Assembly (NCBI GenBank): GCA_025998955.1
Contig: AP024676.1
Span: 2,046,001 to 2,110,000 of the forward strand
Direction of reading: 5' to 3'
DNA from: Candidatus Roseilinea sp.
Lineage (GTDB): Bacteria > Chloroflexota > Anaerolineae > J036 > Brachytrichaceae
Length of the DNA: 64,000 nucleotides
Below the pieces are notes generated by a model. That model ran no database searches, was not told the origin of the DNA, and saw only the letters and a list, made by a program, of their open reading frames with translations. Made by a program: the position numbers and the translations under genes. Shown here in pieces: positions 29,952 to 38,290 of the stretch. Positions within the stretch are counted from its first letter, which is position 1. Every line of letters begins with the position of its first letter.

Positions 29952-30401
29952 ATGAGAAACACCAGAAATCAACGCGGGCCGATCGTAGTGCAAACGCAGC
30001 CGCAGCGGCGCGGGCCGGGGCTGTTGAACACGATGGCGACCACGGCCGTGATCGCCGGCACGGCCACCGTGACCTCGAAAGCGGTCTCGGGCGCGATGGG
30101 CGGGTCACAGCAGCAAGCCGCGGCCCGGCAACAAGCGGCTGCACAGCAACAGGCCGCCCAGCAGGCGCAGATCGAAGCGGCGGCGCAGCGGGCGGTGGCC
30201 GAACAGCAGGCCATGCTGGCACAACAGCAGGCGGCATTGGCTGCCCAGGCAGCCGCAGCGCAGGCAGCCGCACCAGCGTCTCCCGCAGGCCTGAGCGAAG
30301 AAGCGATGGCGCAGTTGCAGAAGCTGGCCGAGCTGCACAAGGCCGGCATCCTCACTGACGAGGAATTCCAGGCTCAGAAAGCCAAAATCCTGGGGATGTA
30401 A
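29952..30401 (+). CDS. SHOCT-domain protein with Ala/Gln-rich coiled coil
   Basis: The 149-residue protein has a short basic N terminus, a hydrophobic stretch (TMATTAVIAGTATVTSKAV), a long Ala/Gln-rich helix (residues about 50-115), and a C-terminal SHOCT domain (QKLAELHKAGILTDEEFQA). SHOCT is a short oligomerisation or ligand-binding module found at protein ends. It follows the DUF6325 gene by 25 bases, with GAGGTCATG upstream. Role unknown. Confidence 0.82.
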   Translation: MRNTRNQRGPIVVQTQPQRRGPGLLNTMATTAVIAGTATVTSKAVSGAMGGSQQQAAARQQAAAQQQAAQQAQIEAAAQRAVAEQQAMLAQQQAALAAQAAAAQAAAPASPAGLSEEAMAQLQKLAELHKAGILTDEEFQAQKAKILGM

Positions 30402-30446
30402 TCCAAACGTTACGCTGTGGCCAGATTCACGCTGGACGTGCTCCCT

Positions 30447-31925
30447 CTACGTCCCCGGCCGGATCACCTTGCGGCGCAGCACGTCCAGCACCTGCAACGC
30501 GGTCAGATTACGCTGGTTGTAGCCATATTGTAGGTAGTCCGGCGTAAACCACGCGCTGCGGTTGTCGCCGGGGTAGTTGTAGTGGAAGCCGTCGCCGGTG
30601 GTGCCACCGTTGGGCAGGCGCTGCACCACTTGGCGCAGGTTCAGCAGCGGCACTTGATATTCGTTCGCCAGCTGGGCGATCTTGCCGTTGATGTAGCCGT
30701 AGGGCGCGCTGTTGTCGCGCGATTCCAGGTCATCGGCCTTGGTGATCAACACGGGGATCACGCCCATGTTGATCGAGATCTCGATGATGCGGCGGTAGTT
30801 GCGCTCGAAGTTCTGCCAGTCGTGCTGGTCTCCCGTGCCCAGCAAGATGAGCGCGACGCTGGGCCGAGTGCGGTTGTATTCGCATTCCAGCGGCGACTGG
30901 CCGTTGCAATAGGCCGGCGCATGCGCGGGATCGAGCACCTTCGCTGTGTTGAAGCCGCCGGCCGCCGCTGGGCTGTCGTTGGCGAACGAGCCGCGAAAGA
31001 AGTCCACCGTGGGCTGCAAGTAACCGTAGCTGCCCAAGTTGTAGTTGCCCCAATCGAACGGCTTGAGGAAAGCGGGATGCTGCGAGTTGCTATCGCCGAC
31101 CACCGAGAAGGCGTTGGGGCGGTTGCCGCGCGCCTGGCCGAGCTGAAAGATCTGATACACGCGCGGCGAGATGTCGGAAAGATACGGATACTCGAGCGGG
31201 CCGGCGACGACCGCGGAGACCGGCGGCGCGTCCAGGGCAGGCGACGTCGGCAGCACCGTCGCGCCACCGATGCTCACATAGCGCGCATCCACATAGCCCT
31301 GCGTGCCGTTGGGCGTGATCACCTTCAACCAGCTCTGCCCGGCCACCTGGCCGAGGATCTTCAGCTCGGTATTCGGCCCTAGCCGCGTGATGACGTTGCT
31401 CTCATAGCTCGGGCCGGCGCGCAAGCGCAACCCGCCGGCGCCGGGCAACACCTGCCCCATCACGAAGTAATCCGGCGCGGGCGGCTGCGGCTGAGCCGGG
31501 GCAGCGGTCGGTTGCGGCCGGGGCGGTGGGACGAAGTCGGCGCCCGGGATATTGATGATCTGTCCAAGCGAGAGGAAGTCGGGGTTGATGCCGGGATTCG
31601 CCGCGATGATCGGATCGAGCGTGGCGAAGCCGAAGCGGATGGCGATGTCCCACAGCGTATCGTTCGGCTGCACGACGTATTGCGTCACCCGCGGGGTCGG
31701 CGTCGGCTCGACGGTCGGCACCTCTGTGGGGATGGCGATCTGAGGCGCCGGCGTGGCCGTCGGCAGGGGCTGCGTTGGGTAGATGGTCACCGCGATGTCG
31801 CCAGCCGGCACGGGGGAAGGCGCCGCGCGGTCGAGAGCCACCGCGACGAGCACCGCGCCGATCAGCACGAGCAGGGCAAAAAGCGCGACGATGACGGGCG
31901 ACGGCGTGCGCGAACGAGGCTGCAT
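30447..31925 (-). CDS. Membrane-anchored LysM-SH3-SGNH hydrolase-like protein
   Basis: The 492-residue protein has an N-terminal membrane anchor (IVALFALLVLIGAVLVAVAL), a Pro/Thr-rich linker, a LysM domain (YVVQPNDTLWDIAIRFGF), a bacterial SH3 domain (GLRLRAGPSYESNVI), and a C-terminal SGNH-like domain with GDSNS, LLGTGDQ and a DGFH catalytic-dyad-like motif. LysM and SH3 suggest binding to peptidoglycan; the last domain may be an esterase. The C-terminal domain is paralogous to the protein at 32472-33416. The start was placed just before the anchor. Confidence 0.82.
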   Translation of the reverse strand: MQPRSRTPSPVIVALFALLVLIGAVLVAVALDRAAPSPVPAGDIAVTIYPTQPLPTATPAPQIAIPTEVPTVEPTPTPRVTQYVVQPNDTLWDIAIRFGFATLDPIIAANPGINPDFLSLGQIINIPGADFVPPPRPQPTAAPAQPQPPAPDYFVMGQVLPGAGGLRLRAGPSYESNVITRLGPNTELKILGQVAGQSWLKVITPNGTQGYVDARYVSIGGATVLPTSPALDAPPVSAVVAGPLEYPYLSDISPRVYQIFQLGQARGNRPNAFSVVGDSNSQHPAFLKPFDWGNYNLGSYGYLQPTVDFFRGSFANDSPAAAGGFNTAKVLDPAHAPAYCNGQSPLECEYNRTRPSVALILLGTGDQHDWQNFERNYRRIIEISINMGVIPVLITKADDLESRDNSAPYGYINGKIAQLANEYQVPLLNLRQVVQRLPNGGTTGDGFHYNYPGDNRSAWFTPDYLQYGYNQRNLTALQVLDVLRRKVIRPGT

Positions 31926-31962
31926 CGGCGCAAATTGTATCGAAACGGCCGGCGGTGATACC

Positions 31963-32364
31963 ATGCGCGCCATGCGCAAGACACGCAAGACGATCATGGC
32001 GGCTATCGGGCTGGGTATTGTCCTGGCGGCCTGCGGCAGCGCACCCGCCGGCGATCCGGCCCAGCGCATCGAAGCGTATCTGCAGGCGCGCGTGAAGGGT
32101 GACGTGGACCGGATGATCACGCTCTCGTGCGCAGCATGGGAGCCGAACGCGCGCCTGGAGGCGACCTCCATTCAAGGTCGCAGCCCCGCGCTGGATGCGC
32201 TCGCCTGCCGAACCAGCGCAACCGAGGGCGATACGGCGTTCGTCGCCTGCACCGGCAAGATCGTCACCAACTACGACGGCGAGCGCCGCGAATTCGACCT
32301 GGCCGAGCGCCAGTTCAAGCTGGTGCAAGAAGGCGGCGAGTGGCGGATGTGTGGGTATCGGTGA
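31963..32364 (+). CDS. Small lipoprotein
   Basis: A 133-residue lipoprotein with a lipobox LAAC after a short basic and hydrophobic signal (MAAIGLGIVLAACGS). The mature part (RIEAYLQARVKGDVDRMITLSC... FKLVQEGGEWRMCGYR in outline) resembles NTF2-like/DUF4878 small binding domains and contains several Cys. It diverges from the LysM gene with only 37 bases between start codons, so promoters must overlap the coding regions or be very close. A second ATG at 31972 is possible. Confidence 0.75.
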   Translation: MRAMRKTRKTIMAAIGLGIVLAACGSAPAGDPAQRIEAYLQARVKGDVDRMITLSCAAWEPNARLEATSIQGRSPALDALACRTSATEGDTAFVACTGKIVTNYDGERREFDLAERQFKLVQEGGEWRMCGYR

Positions 32365-32471
32365 TGGTGTCGGACAGTGTCAATGGTGTCGAATAGTGTC
32401 ACCGGTGTCGAGAATGTCGCCGCGCTAACACCAACGACACTAGCGACACGAATGACACCAACGCCACTCTC
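32365..32471. repeat. GTGTC-word array with inverted partner
   Basis: Five or more GTGTC words at 10-12 base spacing are followed, after about 10 bases, by GACAC words (ACGACACT, CGACACGA, GACACC). The region fills the gap between two converging genes and can fold into a long imperfect hairpin, so it may end transcription from both sides. Confidence 0.7.
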
Positions 32472-33416
32472 CTACTTAACCGCTCGCAATACCGCGTCCA
32501 GCGCCTGCAGTGTCACCAAGTTGCGCACGGTGAAACCATACTGTAGGTGCTCGCCCGAGAAGATGTCCACGCGCCCGTCCGGCGGCACGGTCAGGTGCGT
32601 CGTGTCCTTCGGATCCACGCCCTGGTGGGGCAGCATGGCCAGCGCGCGATTCAGGTTTACCAGCGGCACGCTGTAGTCCTGCGCCACCTTCACGACGATC
32701 TGGTTGAGCTGGCGGGTCTTGGCAGGATTCTCCGGCCGCGTGGGAAAGGTATTCAAAATCGGGATCACGCCGGCATCCAGCGTCTGGCTGATGATGGTGC
32801 GCAGATAGAAGTCGTAGGTCACCAGGTCGGTGGTGTTCACGTCGTTGGTGCCGAACATGACGACGGCGAAGGCCGGCCTCGAGACACGAAACTCGCATTG
32901 CAGCGGCGATTCGTCGGCGGCGCACCATTCCGGGTTCGACCACGTCGGGTCGAGCGGGCCGGCCACGTTAAAACCACCCGCCGACGCCAGGCCAACGGTG
33001 GCGAACGAGTCTTTGTCCCACGGCCGACCGCCGTTGGCCCGCGCCGGAACGCCCAGGAAGTGCTCGAGCGTCGGTTTGAGCGCCATGTAGTCGCCCAACT
33101 GATAGCGCCCGGCGCTGAGCGGCACCAGGAAGTACTCGTTCTCGGTCATGCAGTCGCCGAGCTTAGCAAACACGCGGGGGTTGTTGCCCTTGGCCAGGCC
33201 GGCCTGGTAGATGGCGCGCAGTGATTCCGCCATCGCCGGCGTGATCTCCGGCAGCACCGGCACGGCATCCACGTCAATGTCGCGCGTGGTGTTCGGGTCG
33301 AACCGACCGAAGACCGGCGGCGCCGGGCGCTGCAAATTCGGGCCGGCGTCCTGCGCCGGTGCACAAGCGACCAACAGCGCGCCGGCCAGCGCCATCAAGA
33401 CAGCTTTCGCATTCAC
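32472..33416 (-). CDS. SGNH hydrolase-like lipoprotein with Cys at the nucleophile position
   Basis: The 314-residue protein starts with a lipoprotein signal (lipobox LVAC). Its body is paralogous to the C-terminal domain of the LysM protein: shared blocks include AIYQAGLAKGNNP/QIFQLGQARGNRP, GYLQP/MALKPTL and the last 20 residues. The SGNH block I reads KLGDCMTEN, with Cys where Ser is usual. Block III-like VVMFGTND and the DxxH-like DTTH are kept. It is probably an outer-surface esterase or a non-catalytic relative. Confidence 0.8.
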   Translation of the reverse strand: MNAKAVLMALAGALLVACAPAQDAGPNLQRPAPPVFGRFDPNTTRDIDVDAVPVLPEITPAMAESLRAIYQAGLAKGNNPRVFAKLGDCMTENEYFLVPLSAGRYQLGDYMALKPTLEHFLGVPARANGGRPWDKDSFATVGLASAGGFNVAGPLDPTWSNPEWCAADESPLQCEFRVSRPAFAVVMFGTNDVNTTDLVTYDFYLRTIISQTLDAGVIPILNTFPTRPENPAKTRQLNQIVVKVAQDYSVPLVNLNRALAMLPHQGVDPKDTTHLTVPPDGRVDIFSGEHLQYGFTVRNLVTLQALDAVLRAVK

Positions 33417-33514
33417 GCGCGCGATTTTAACGTGCCGGGCAATGATTCAGCGCTCAAGGGCTGAGGAAGTCGGCGCGGGGTGCATTTCAAAATGGGGGAG
33501 CTTGGCCTGGGCCC

Positions 33515-33655
33515 GCAGCGATATTCGCTTCAGTCGCGCTGGGATAAATCCCAGCGCTGAGCATACGGGCAAGTCGCGCGCATCCCGCCCCTTTCAGCCC
33601 AGGCGTTTACGCCGGGGCGGGTCTGCTACGTCTGCCCCCGTTGGCAAATGTACCC
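33515..33655 (+). repeat. Dispersed two-hairpin repeat, copy B
   Basis: This copy is the best formed. The first hairpin has perfect 9-bp arms GCGCTGGGA/TCCCAGCGC with loop TAAA; the second has GCCC-GGCG/CGCC-GGGC with loop TTTA. It is over 85 percent identical by eye to copy A (8011-8153) and ends about 32 bases before the M42 peptidase start. Confidence 0.85.
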
Positions 33656-33687
33656 TTAGACACTACGGGCGTGGATAATCACCCCTC

Positions 33688-34752
33688 ATGAACGAGCGTT
33701 CCATCGAATTCCTCAAGCAATTGCTCAGCACGCCCGGCCCATCGGGCGACGAAGCCGGCCCGGCGCGCGTCTGGCGCGAAGAAGCCAAGACCTTCGCCGA
33801 CGAAGTGCGCGCCGACGTGCGCGGCAACTCCTACGCCGTATTGAACGGCGCCGAGGGTGCGCCGCGCGTGCTGCTGGCCGGCCACATTGACGAAATCGGC
33901 CTGATGGTCACCCACGTGGACGACGAGGGTTACTTGTGGTTCGCGCCGATCGGCGGCTGGGATCCGCAGGTGCTGGTGGGACAGCGTGTGCGGCTGCTCG
34001 GCAAGCAGGGCGAGTTGATCGGCGTGATCGGCAAGAAGGCCATCCATCTGATGAAGCCGGAGGAGCGCGACAAGGCCAGCAAGATCGAGGACTTGTGGAT
34101 TGACATCGGCGCGAAGAACCGCGACGAAGCACTGGCCCGCGTACGCGTCGGCACGGTCGGCGTGATTGACGCACCCGCCTACGACTTCCCCAACGGCCGC
34201 ATCGTCTCGCGCAGCATTGACAACCGCATCGGCGCGTTCACCGTGCTGGAGGCGCTGCGCCTCCTTTCCGAACAGCGGCCAGCAGCAACGGTCGCGGCGG
34301 TGGCGACGGTGCAGGAGGAGATCACCTTCGCCGGCGCGCACACCTCGGCCTTCTCGTTCGCGCCGCAGGCGGCCATCGTGGTGGACGTGACGCACGCCAC
34401 CGACCACCCGGATGCGAACAAGCGCCGCTCGGGCGATGTGAAGCTGGGCGGTGGTCCGGTGATCTCGCGCGGGTCGTCGGGCAGCCCGGTGGTATTCGAC
34501 ATGCTCGTCGGCCTGGCCGAGCGTGAGGGCATCCCCTATGCGGTCGAGGCCAGCCCGCGTTCCACCGGCACCGACGCTGACGCGATTCACCTCTCGCGCG
34601 GCGGGGTGGCGACCGGCATCATCTCGATCCCCAACCGCTACATGCACTCACCGAACGAGATGATCGCGTTGAGCGACGTCGAGAATGCCGCGAAGCTGAT
34701 CGCGGCGTTCGTGCGGGAGTTAACCGCCGAGACGGATTTCTTGCCGCGCTGA
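33688..34752 (+). CDS. M42-family metallo-aminopeptidase
   Basis: The 354-residue protein is a cytoplasmic M42 (FrvX/glutamyl-type) aminopeptidase with two metal ions. It shows LSTPGPSGDE at the N terminus, AGHIDEIGLMV (first metal ligands), SRSIDNRIGAF, the catalytic EE in TVQEEITFAGA, and STGTDADAIHLSRGG. Such enzymes form large tetrahedral complexes that trim peptides. It would suit a cell importing peptides. It is convergent with the LCP gene, with 10 bases between stops. Confidence 0.93.
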   Translation: MNERSIEFLKQLLSTPGPSGDEAGPARVWREEAKTFADEVRADVRGNSYAVLNGAEGAPRVLLAGHIDEIGLMVTHVDDEGYLWFAPIGGWDPQVLVGQRVRLLGKQGELIGVIGKKAIHLMKPEERDKASKIEDLWIDIGAKNRDEALARVRVGTVGVIDAPAYDFPNGRIVSRSIDNRIGAFTVLEALRLLSEQRPAATVAAVATVQEEITFAGAHTSAFSFAPQAAIVVDVTHATDHPDANKRRSGDVKLGGGPVISRGSSGSPVVFDMLVGLAEREGIPYAVEASPRSTGTDADAIHLSRGGVATGIISIPNRYMHSPNEMIALSDVENAAKLIAAFVRELTAETDFLPR

Positions 34753-34762
34753 CGACGCGCGG

Positions 34763-36793
34763 TCACTGCCCCGTCGTCGGCACGCTGCCAGCGTTGCCCG
34801 TGGTGCGCACGTAGCGCGCCGAGATCCACGCCGGTTGCTCACCGAATTGGATTTGCCACCACGCGCCGTCGGCGCTGCGCCCGATGATCGGCGCCGATTG
34901 GCGCGCGCGCATGCGGCCGAGGATGTCGAAGTTCACGCCGGGGCCGCTGCGCACGTTCACTACACTGCCGGCCGGGACAACGATGCGCGGCGGATCGGGA
35001 TTCGGAGGCGCCTGCGCGTCATCGCCCGCCACGGCCATATCCTGGAAGTAACCCTTGACCTGCACGACGTTCTTGTTCACCCAGGCCAGCCGGCCGGTGC
35101 GCGGCATCTGGAACTGCAACCAGTTGCCGTCCACGCTGCGGCCCAGGATCTCGCTGCTGAACCCGCCGCGCAACTGGCCCAGGCTGCGCGAGCGCACGGT
35201 CGGCGCGCTGCGAATGTTGACAACGTCGCCCGGCGGCACCAAGAAGGTGGGCGGCACGACCTCCGGTGGCGCTAGCGGCGTCGTCGCCGCTGCAACCGGG
35301 TCGAGCAGCGCCGTTGCGGTGATCACGACGGCGGTCTGGTTGAGCGACTCGACGACGGCCTGTTCGATGTGCGCGGTGTCGGTGACCACGACCGAGGTCT
35401 TCAGCGGCTGCAGCACCTCCTCCGCGATCATTTCCTGCGGCCCGATCGGCTGGCTGCCCGCAGCCGCCAGTGACTTGGCGTAGTAGCAGGTGTTGAAATC
35501 CGGCCCGATGACGACGGTGAAGCGCGGCCCGTTCGGGTTCGGCTCGGCGACGACGTTCTTCTGATTGAGGTTGAACGTGCGCAGCAACAGCGGCAGCGCG
35601 CTGCCCTTCTTAGTCGTCATGTGGTCAATCACCACGGTGCGCGGGTAGCGCTCCCCAGCCGGCTTGACGGCAGTGACTACGAAGCCCAACTCCTTCAAGC
35701 GATCCGCCGCCGCCAGCGTGAAGCCCGGATCGCCGATGCCGTCCAGCACCTCGATCGGGATGCCGTCGTTGATGCGCTGGTTGAGCGCGACGTTCAAGGC
35801 TTTCTGGATGTAATCCAGCCGGTCGTTCCAGTTGCGCGGCGCACCCTCCAGCGCTGCGCCGCTGGCGTCATAGCCCATCAGGTAGCGGCTGCGCACTACC
35901 GCGTCGCCGATCTTGTCGATCATCATGGCGTAGCGCAGGATGCTCTCCAGCGTCAAGTCGGTTTCGACGTCGTTGCGCACGGCGTTGTAGAGCTCGGTCA
36001 GCTTGGTAAGCGAGCCGACCTGGCGCGCCTTGGCCAACAACGCGCGCACGACGCGCTGCTCGCGCCGGCCGCGATCCACGTCGCCGCCGGGGATGTTGTA
36101 GCGCGCCCGCACGTAGGCCAGGGCCTGCAGACCGTTCAGGCGATACACGCCGGGCTTCGGTAGGTCTATGCGCAGCAACGGCACGCGCGAGCCGGCCGGC
36201 CATACTTCGCCGGTGAACGTGTCCACGTAGTCCTTCGCCACGATGCTGCCGCCCATGTAATATGGATCGCGCGGGAAGTTGTGCTGGATCGGACAGGTGG
36301 CGATGACGTCCACGCCGCCCAGCGCGTCCACGGCGCGCACCAAGCCGGCGAAGTTGACCATCGCATAGTTGGCGACGTCCAGGCCGAAGTTGTAGCGGAT
36401 GGTTTCTTTGAACAGGTCAGGGCCGCCGAGGGCGTAGGCCTGGTTGACCTTCTTCATGCCGACCCCGGGGATGTAGACCGGCGTGTCGCGTGGGATCGAG
36501 AGCAGGGTGACGATCGGCACGTCCGGATTGATGCTGGCGATGATGATGACGTCGGTGTTCATGAAGCCACGATCCGGCCGCTTATCAATGCCCAGCAGAG
36601 CGATGTTGAAGGTGCCAGGTGGCAGCGCGATTTTGCGCGCCGGCGGGGGGATAGGTACCGGCGTCGGCGCGAGTTGGGCAGGCGGCTGTTGGCCCTGTGC
36701 GTGCGCCGTTTGGGGAGCGGGAGCGGCGATCGCGAGCGACGTTGTGGCAAGGAGCGCGCCGGCCAGCCAACGGATCGAACGAGTCCACTTCAT
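34763..36793 (-). CDS. LytR-CpsA-Psr (LCP) protein with C-terminal SH3 domains
   Basis: The 676-residue secreted protein has a signal peptide (WLAGALLATTSLAIAAPAP), then an LCP catalytic domain: FNIALLGIDKRP, DVIIIASINP, LLSIPRDTPVYIPG, KKVNQAYALGG, and RARYNIPGGDVDRGRREQRV. A LytR_C-like domain follows (GIGDPGFTLAAADRLKELGF), then two bacterial SH3 domains (VVNIRSAPTVRSR and VVNVRSGPGVNFD). LCP enzymes attach glycopolymers to peptidoglycan or protein. SH3 modules suggest wall anchoring. Its length is about twice that of a simple LCP protein. Confidence 0.9.
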   Translation of the reverse strand: MKWTRSIRWLAGALLATTSLAIAAPAPQTAHAQGQQPPAQLAPTPVPIPPPARKIALPPGTFNIALLGIDKRPDRGFMNTDVIIIASINPDVPIVTLLSIPRDTPVYIPGVGMKKVNQAYALGGPDLFKETIRYNFGLDVANYAMVNFAGLVRAVDALGGVDVIATCPIQHNFPRDPYYMGGSIVAKDYVDTFTGEVWPAGSRVPLLRIDLPKPGVYRLNGLQALAYVRARYNIPGGDVDRGRREQRVVRALLAKARQVGSLTKLTELYNAVRNDVETDLTLESILRYAMMIDKIGDAVVRSRYLMGYDASGAALEGAPRNWNDRLDYIQKALNVALNQRINDGIPIEVLDGIGDPGFTLAAADRLKELGFVVTAVKPAGERYPRTVVIDHMTTKKGSALPLLLRTFNLNQKNVVAEPNPNGPRFTVVIGPDFNTCYYAKSLAAAGSQPIGPQEMIAEEVLQPLKTSVVVTDTAHIEQAVVESLNQTAVVITATALLDPVAAATTPLAPPEVVPPTFLVPPGDVVNIRSAPTVRSRSLGQLRGGFSSEILGRSVDGNWLQFQMPRTGRLAWVNKNVVQVKGYFQDMAVAGDDAQAPPNPDPPRIVVPAGSVVNVRSGPGVNFDILGRMRARQSAPIIGRSADGAWWQIQFGEQPAWISARYVRTTGNAGSVPTTGQ

Positions 36794-36962
36794 GACGAAT
36801 CGTAGCGCGATACGCGCGTGTAAATGGAGAGCGCTGAAAAGGCTCGGAGCGGCGAACGATGGCGCGGTCGGACTACGGGCCCCCTCTTGATCTCTCTTCT
36901 TAGAAATTGTGCCATCATTCTCACCCGGACGTGTTTCTATGTCAACCGTGGATGCGGACTTA

Positions 36963-37060
36963 GCCGAGCATACGGGCGAGCGGCGCGCACCCCGCTCCTT
37001 TCAGCCCAGGCGTAAATGCTTGGACGGGTCTACGTCTACCTCCACTGGCGAATGCACCCC
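36963..37060 (+). repeat. Dispersed two-hairpin repeat, copy C (partial)
   Basis: This copy lacks the first hairpin and has a changed second one (AGGCGTAAATGCTTGGA), but keeps GAGCATACGGGC, CCTTTCAGCCCAGGCG and TGGCGAATGCACCC in the same order as copies A and B. It ends just before the tRNA-Leu promoter. Confidence 0.75.
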
Positions 37061-37063
37061 CGA

Positions 37064-37091
37064 TTGATCCGCGTTGTTGCGGCTGATATAA
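37064..37091 (+). promoter_or_regulatory. Promoter of tRNA-Leu
   Basis: TTGATC and a perfect TATAAT (37086-37091) are 16 bases apart, ending 10 bases before the tRNA. Confidence 0.8.
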
Positions 37092-37101
37092 TTTGCGTGC
37101 G

Positions 37102-37184
37102 CGCCCAGGTGGTGGAATTGGCAGACACGCCATCTTGAGGGGGTGGTGCCGAAAGGCTTGCAGGTTCAAATCCTGTCCTGGGCA
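37102..37184 (+). tRNA. tRNA-Leu (anticodon GAG)
   Basis: An 83-base tRNA with a 7-bp acceptor stem (GCCCAGG/CCTGGGC, discriminator A), D-arm starting TGGTGGAATTGG, anticodon stem CCATC/GGTGG with loop TTGAGGG (anticodon GAG), a variable arm GTGCCGAAAGGC, and a T arm with GGTTCAAATCC. The long variable arm and GAG anticodon identify leucine (CTC/CTT codons). CCA is not encoded. Confidence 0.96.
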
Positions 37185-37188
37185 TGCC

Positions 37189-37220
37189 AGCGCCTCGGTT
37201 CTTCGCGAAGCCGGGGCGCT
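37189..37220 (+). terminator. Hairpin after tRNA-Leu
   Basis: AGCGCCTCGG pairs with CCGGGGCGCT around a TTC/GAA-capped loop. A weak T-containing tail (GCTTCGTTG) follows, so termination may be partial and could feed the next gene 23 bases on. Confidence 0.5.
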
Positions 37221-37242
37221 GCTTCGTTGATACACTCCGCGC

Positions 37243-38280
37243 ATGCCAACGTTCACCCCTAACTATCTCCTGGACGTATGCACGAGGCTGTTCGCTGCAC
37301 ATCGCGCACCTGAGGACGAGGCGCGCATCGCCGCGGAGGAACTGGTCGAATCCAGCTTGCTGGGGTTCGACTCACACGGCGTGATGCGCGCGTCGCAGTA
37401 TGCCCAAGACATCCGCGAGGGGCGCATCCGGCCGGGCTCGCCGATCACCATCGCGAAGCAGACGCCCACAACGGCGATCGTGGATTGCGGCTTCAACTTC
37501 GGCGCGGTCAGCGCGCGCAGAATGGTCGAGGTGGCCTGCGAGAAGGCGCAGGGCGGCATCGCCTGCGTGGTCAGCCACAACAGCCATCACGTGGGTCGGC
37601 TCGGCGCATGGGTGCAACGCATCGCCGAGCGCGACTTGATCGGGCTGGCCTTCGTGAACAACACGCGCGGCGGCCACTCGGTCGCGCCGTGGGGCGGGCG
37701 TGAAGGTCGGCTCGGCACCAATCCGTTGGCTTGGGCGGTGCCGGTCGCTGCCGACAGCACACCCATCGTCATGGACATGGCGACATGCATGATGCCCGAA
37801 GGCAAGATCCGCGTGCACCTGCACGCCGGCAAGCCGCTGCCGCCGGGGATCATCGTAGACGCGCATGGGCGGCCCTCGACCGACCCCAAGGTGTTCTACG
37901 GCCCGCCGCGCGGCGCCATCCTGCCCTTCGGCGGCCAATACGGCTACAAAGGATTCGGCCTGGCCCTGCTGGTCGAGCTGCTGGGCGGCGTGCTGGCCGG
38001 CTACACCCCCAGCCAACCTCAACCCCACGTCAACGGCCTGTGCCTGATCGCCATTAACCCCGAGGCGTTCTGCGGCGCACAGACGTTCAAGGCGCTGGTC
38101 GAGGATCTGCGCGCCTACGTCGTGAACACGCCGACGATGGCGGGTTTCGACGAAGTGATCATGCCCGGCGCGATTGACTTCCGCATCCGCGAACGGCGCA
38201 TGCACGAGGGCATCCCGCTGGCCGACGAATCGTGGCGGCTCATCGTAGAAGCAGCTGCGCAGGTCGGTCTGATGGTGTAA
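37243..38280 (+). CDS. Ldh_2 (malate/L-lactate/ureidoglycolate) dehydrogenase family
   Basis: The 345-residue protein belongs to the Ldh_2 family of NAD(P)-dependent 2-hydroxyacid dehydrogenases, which is unrelated to classic LDH/MDH. Landmarks are LLGFDSHGVMRASQY, VVSHNSHHVGRLGAWV, LGTNPLAWAVP and GYKGFGLALLVELLGG. Members oxidise malate, lactate, sulfolactate, ureidoglycolate or sugar acids; the substrate is not readable. It starts 58 bases after the tRNA and is followed 10 bases later by a lactonase-family gene, so sugar-acid metabolism is plausible. Confidence 0.9.
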   Translation: MPTFTPNYLLDVCTRLFAAHRAPEDEARIAAEELVESSLLGFDSHGVMRASQYAQDIREGRIRPGSPITIAKQTPTTAIVDCGFNFGAVSARRMVEVACEKAQGGIACVVSHNSHHVGRLGAWVQRIAERDLIGLAFVNNTRGGHSVAPWGGREGRLGTNPLAWAVPVAADSTPIVMDMATCMMPEGKIRVHLHAGKPLPPGIIVDAHGRPSTDPKVFYGPPRGAILPFGGQYGYKGFGLALLVELLGGVLAGYTPSQPQPHVNGLCLIAINPEAFCGAQTFKALVEDLRAYVVNTPTMAGFDEVIMPGAIDFRIRERRMHEGIPLADESWRLIVEAAAQVGLMV

Positions 38281-38290
38281 AACAGAGGGC

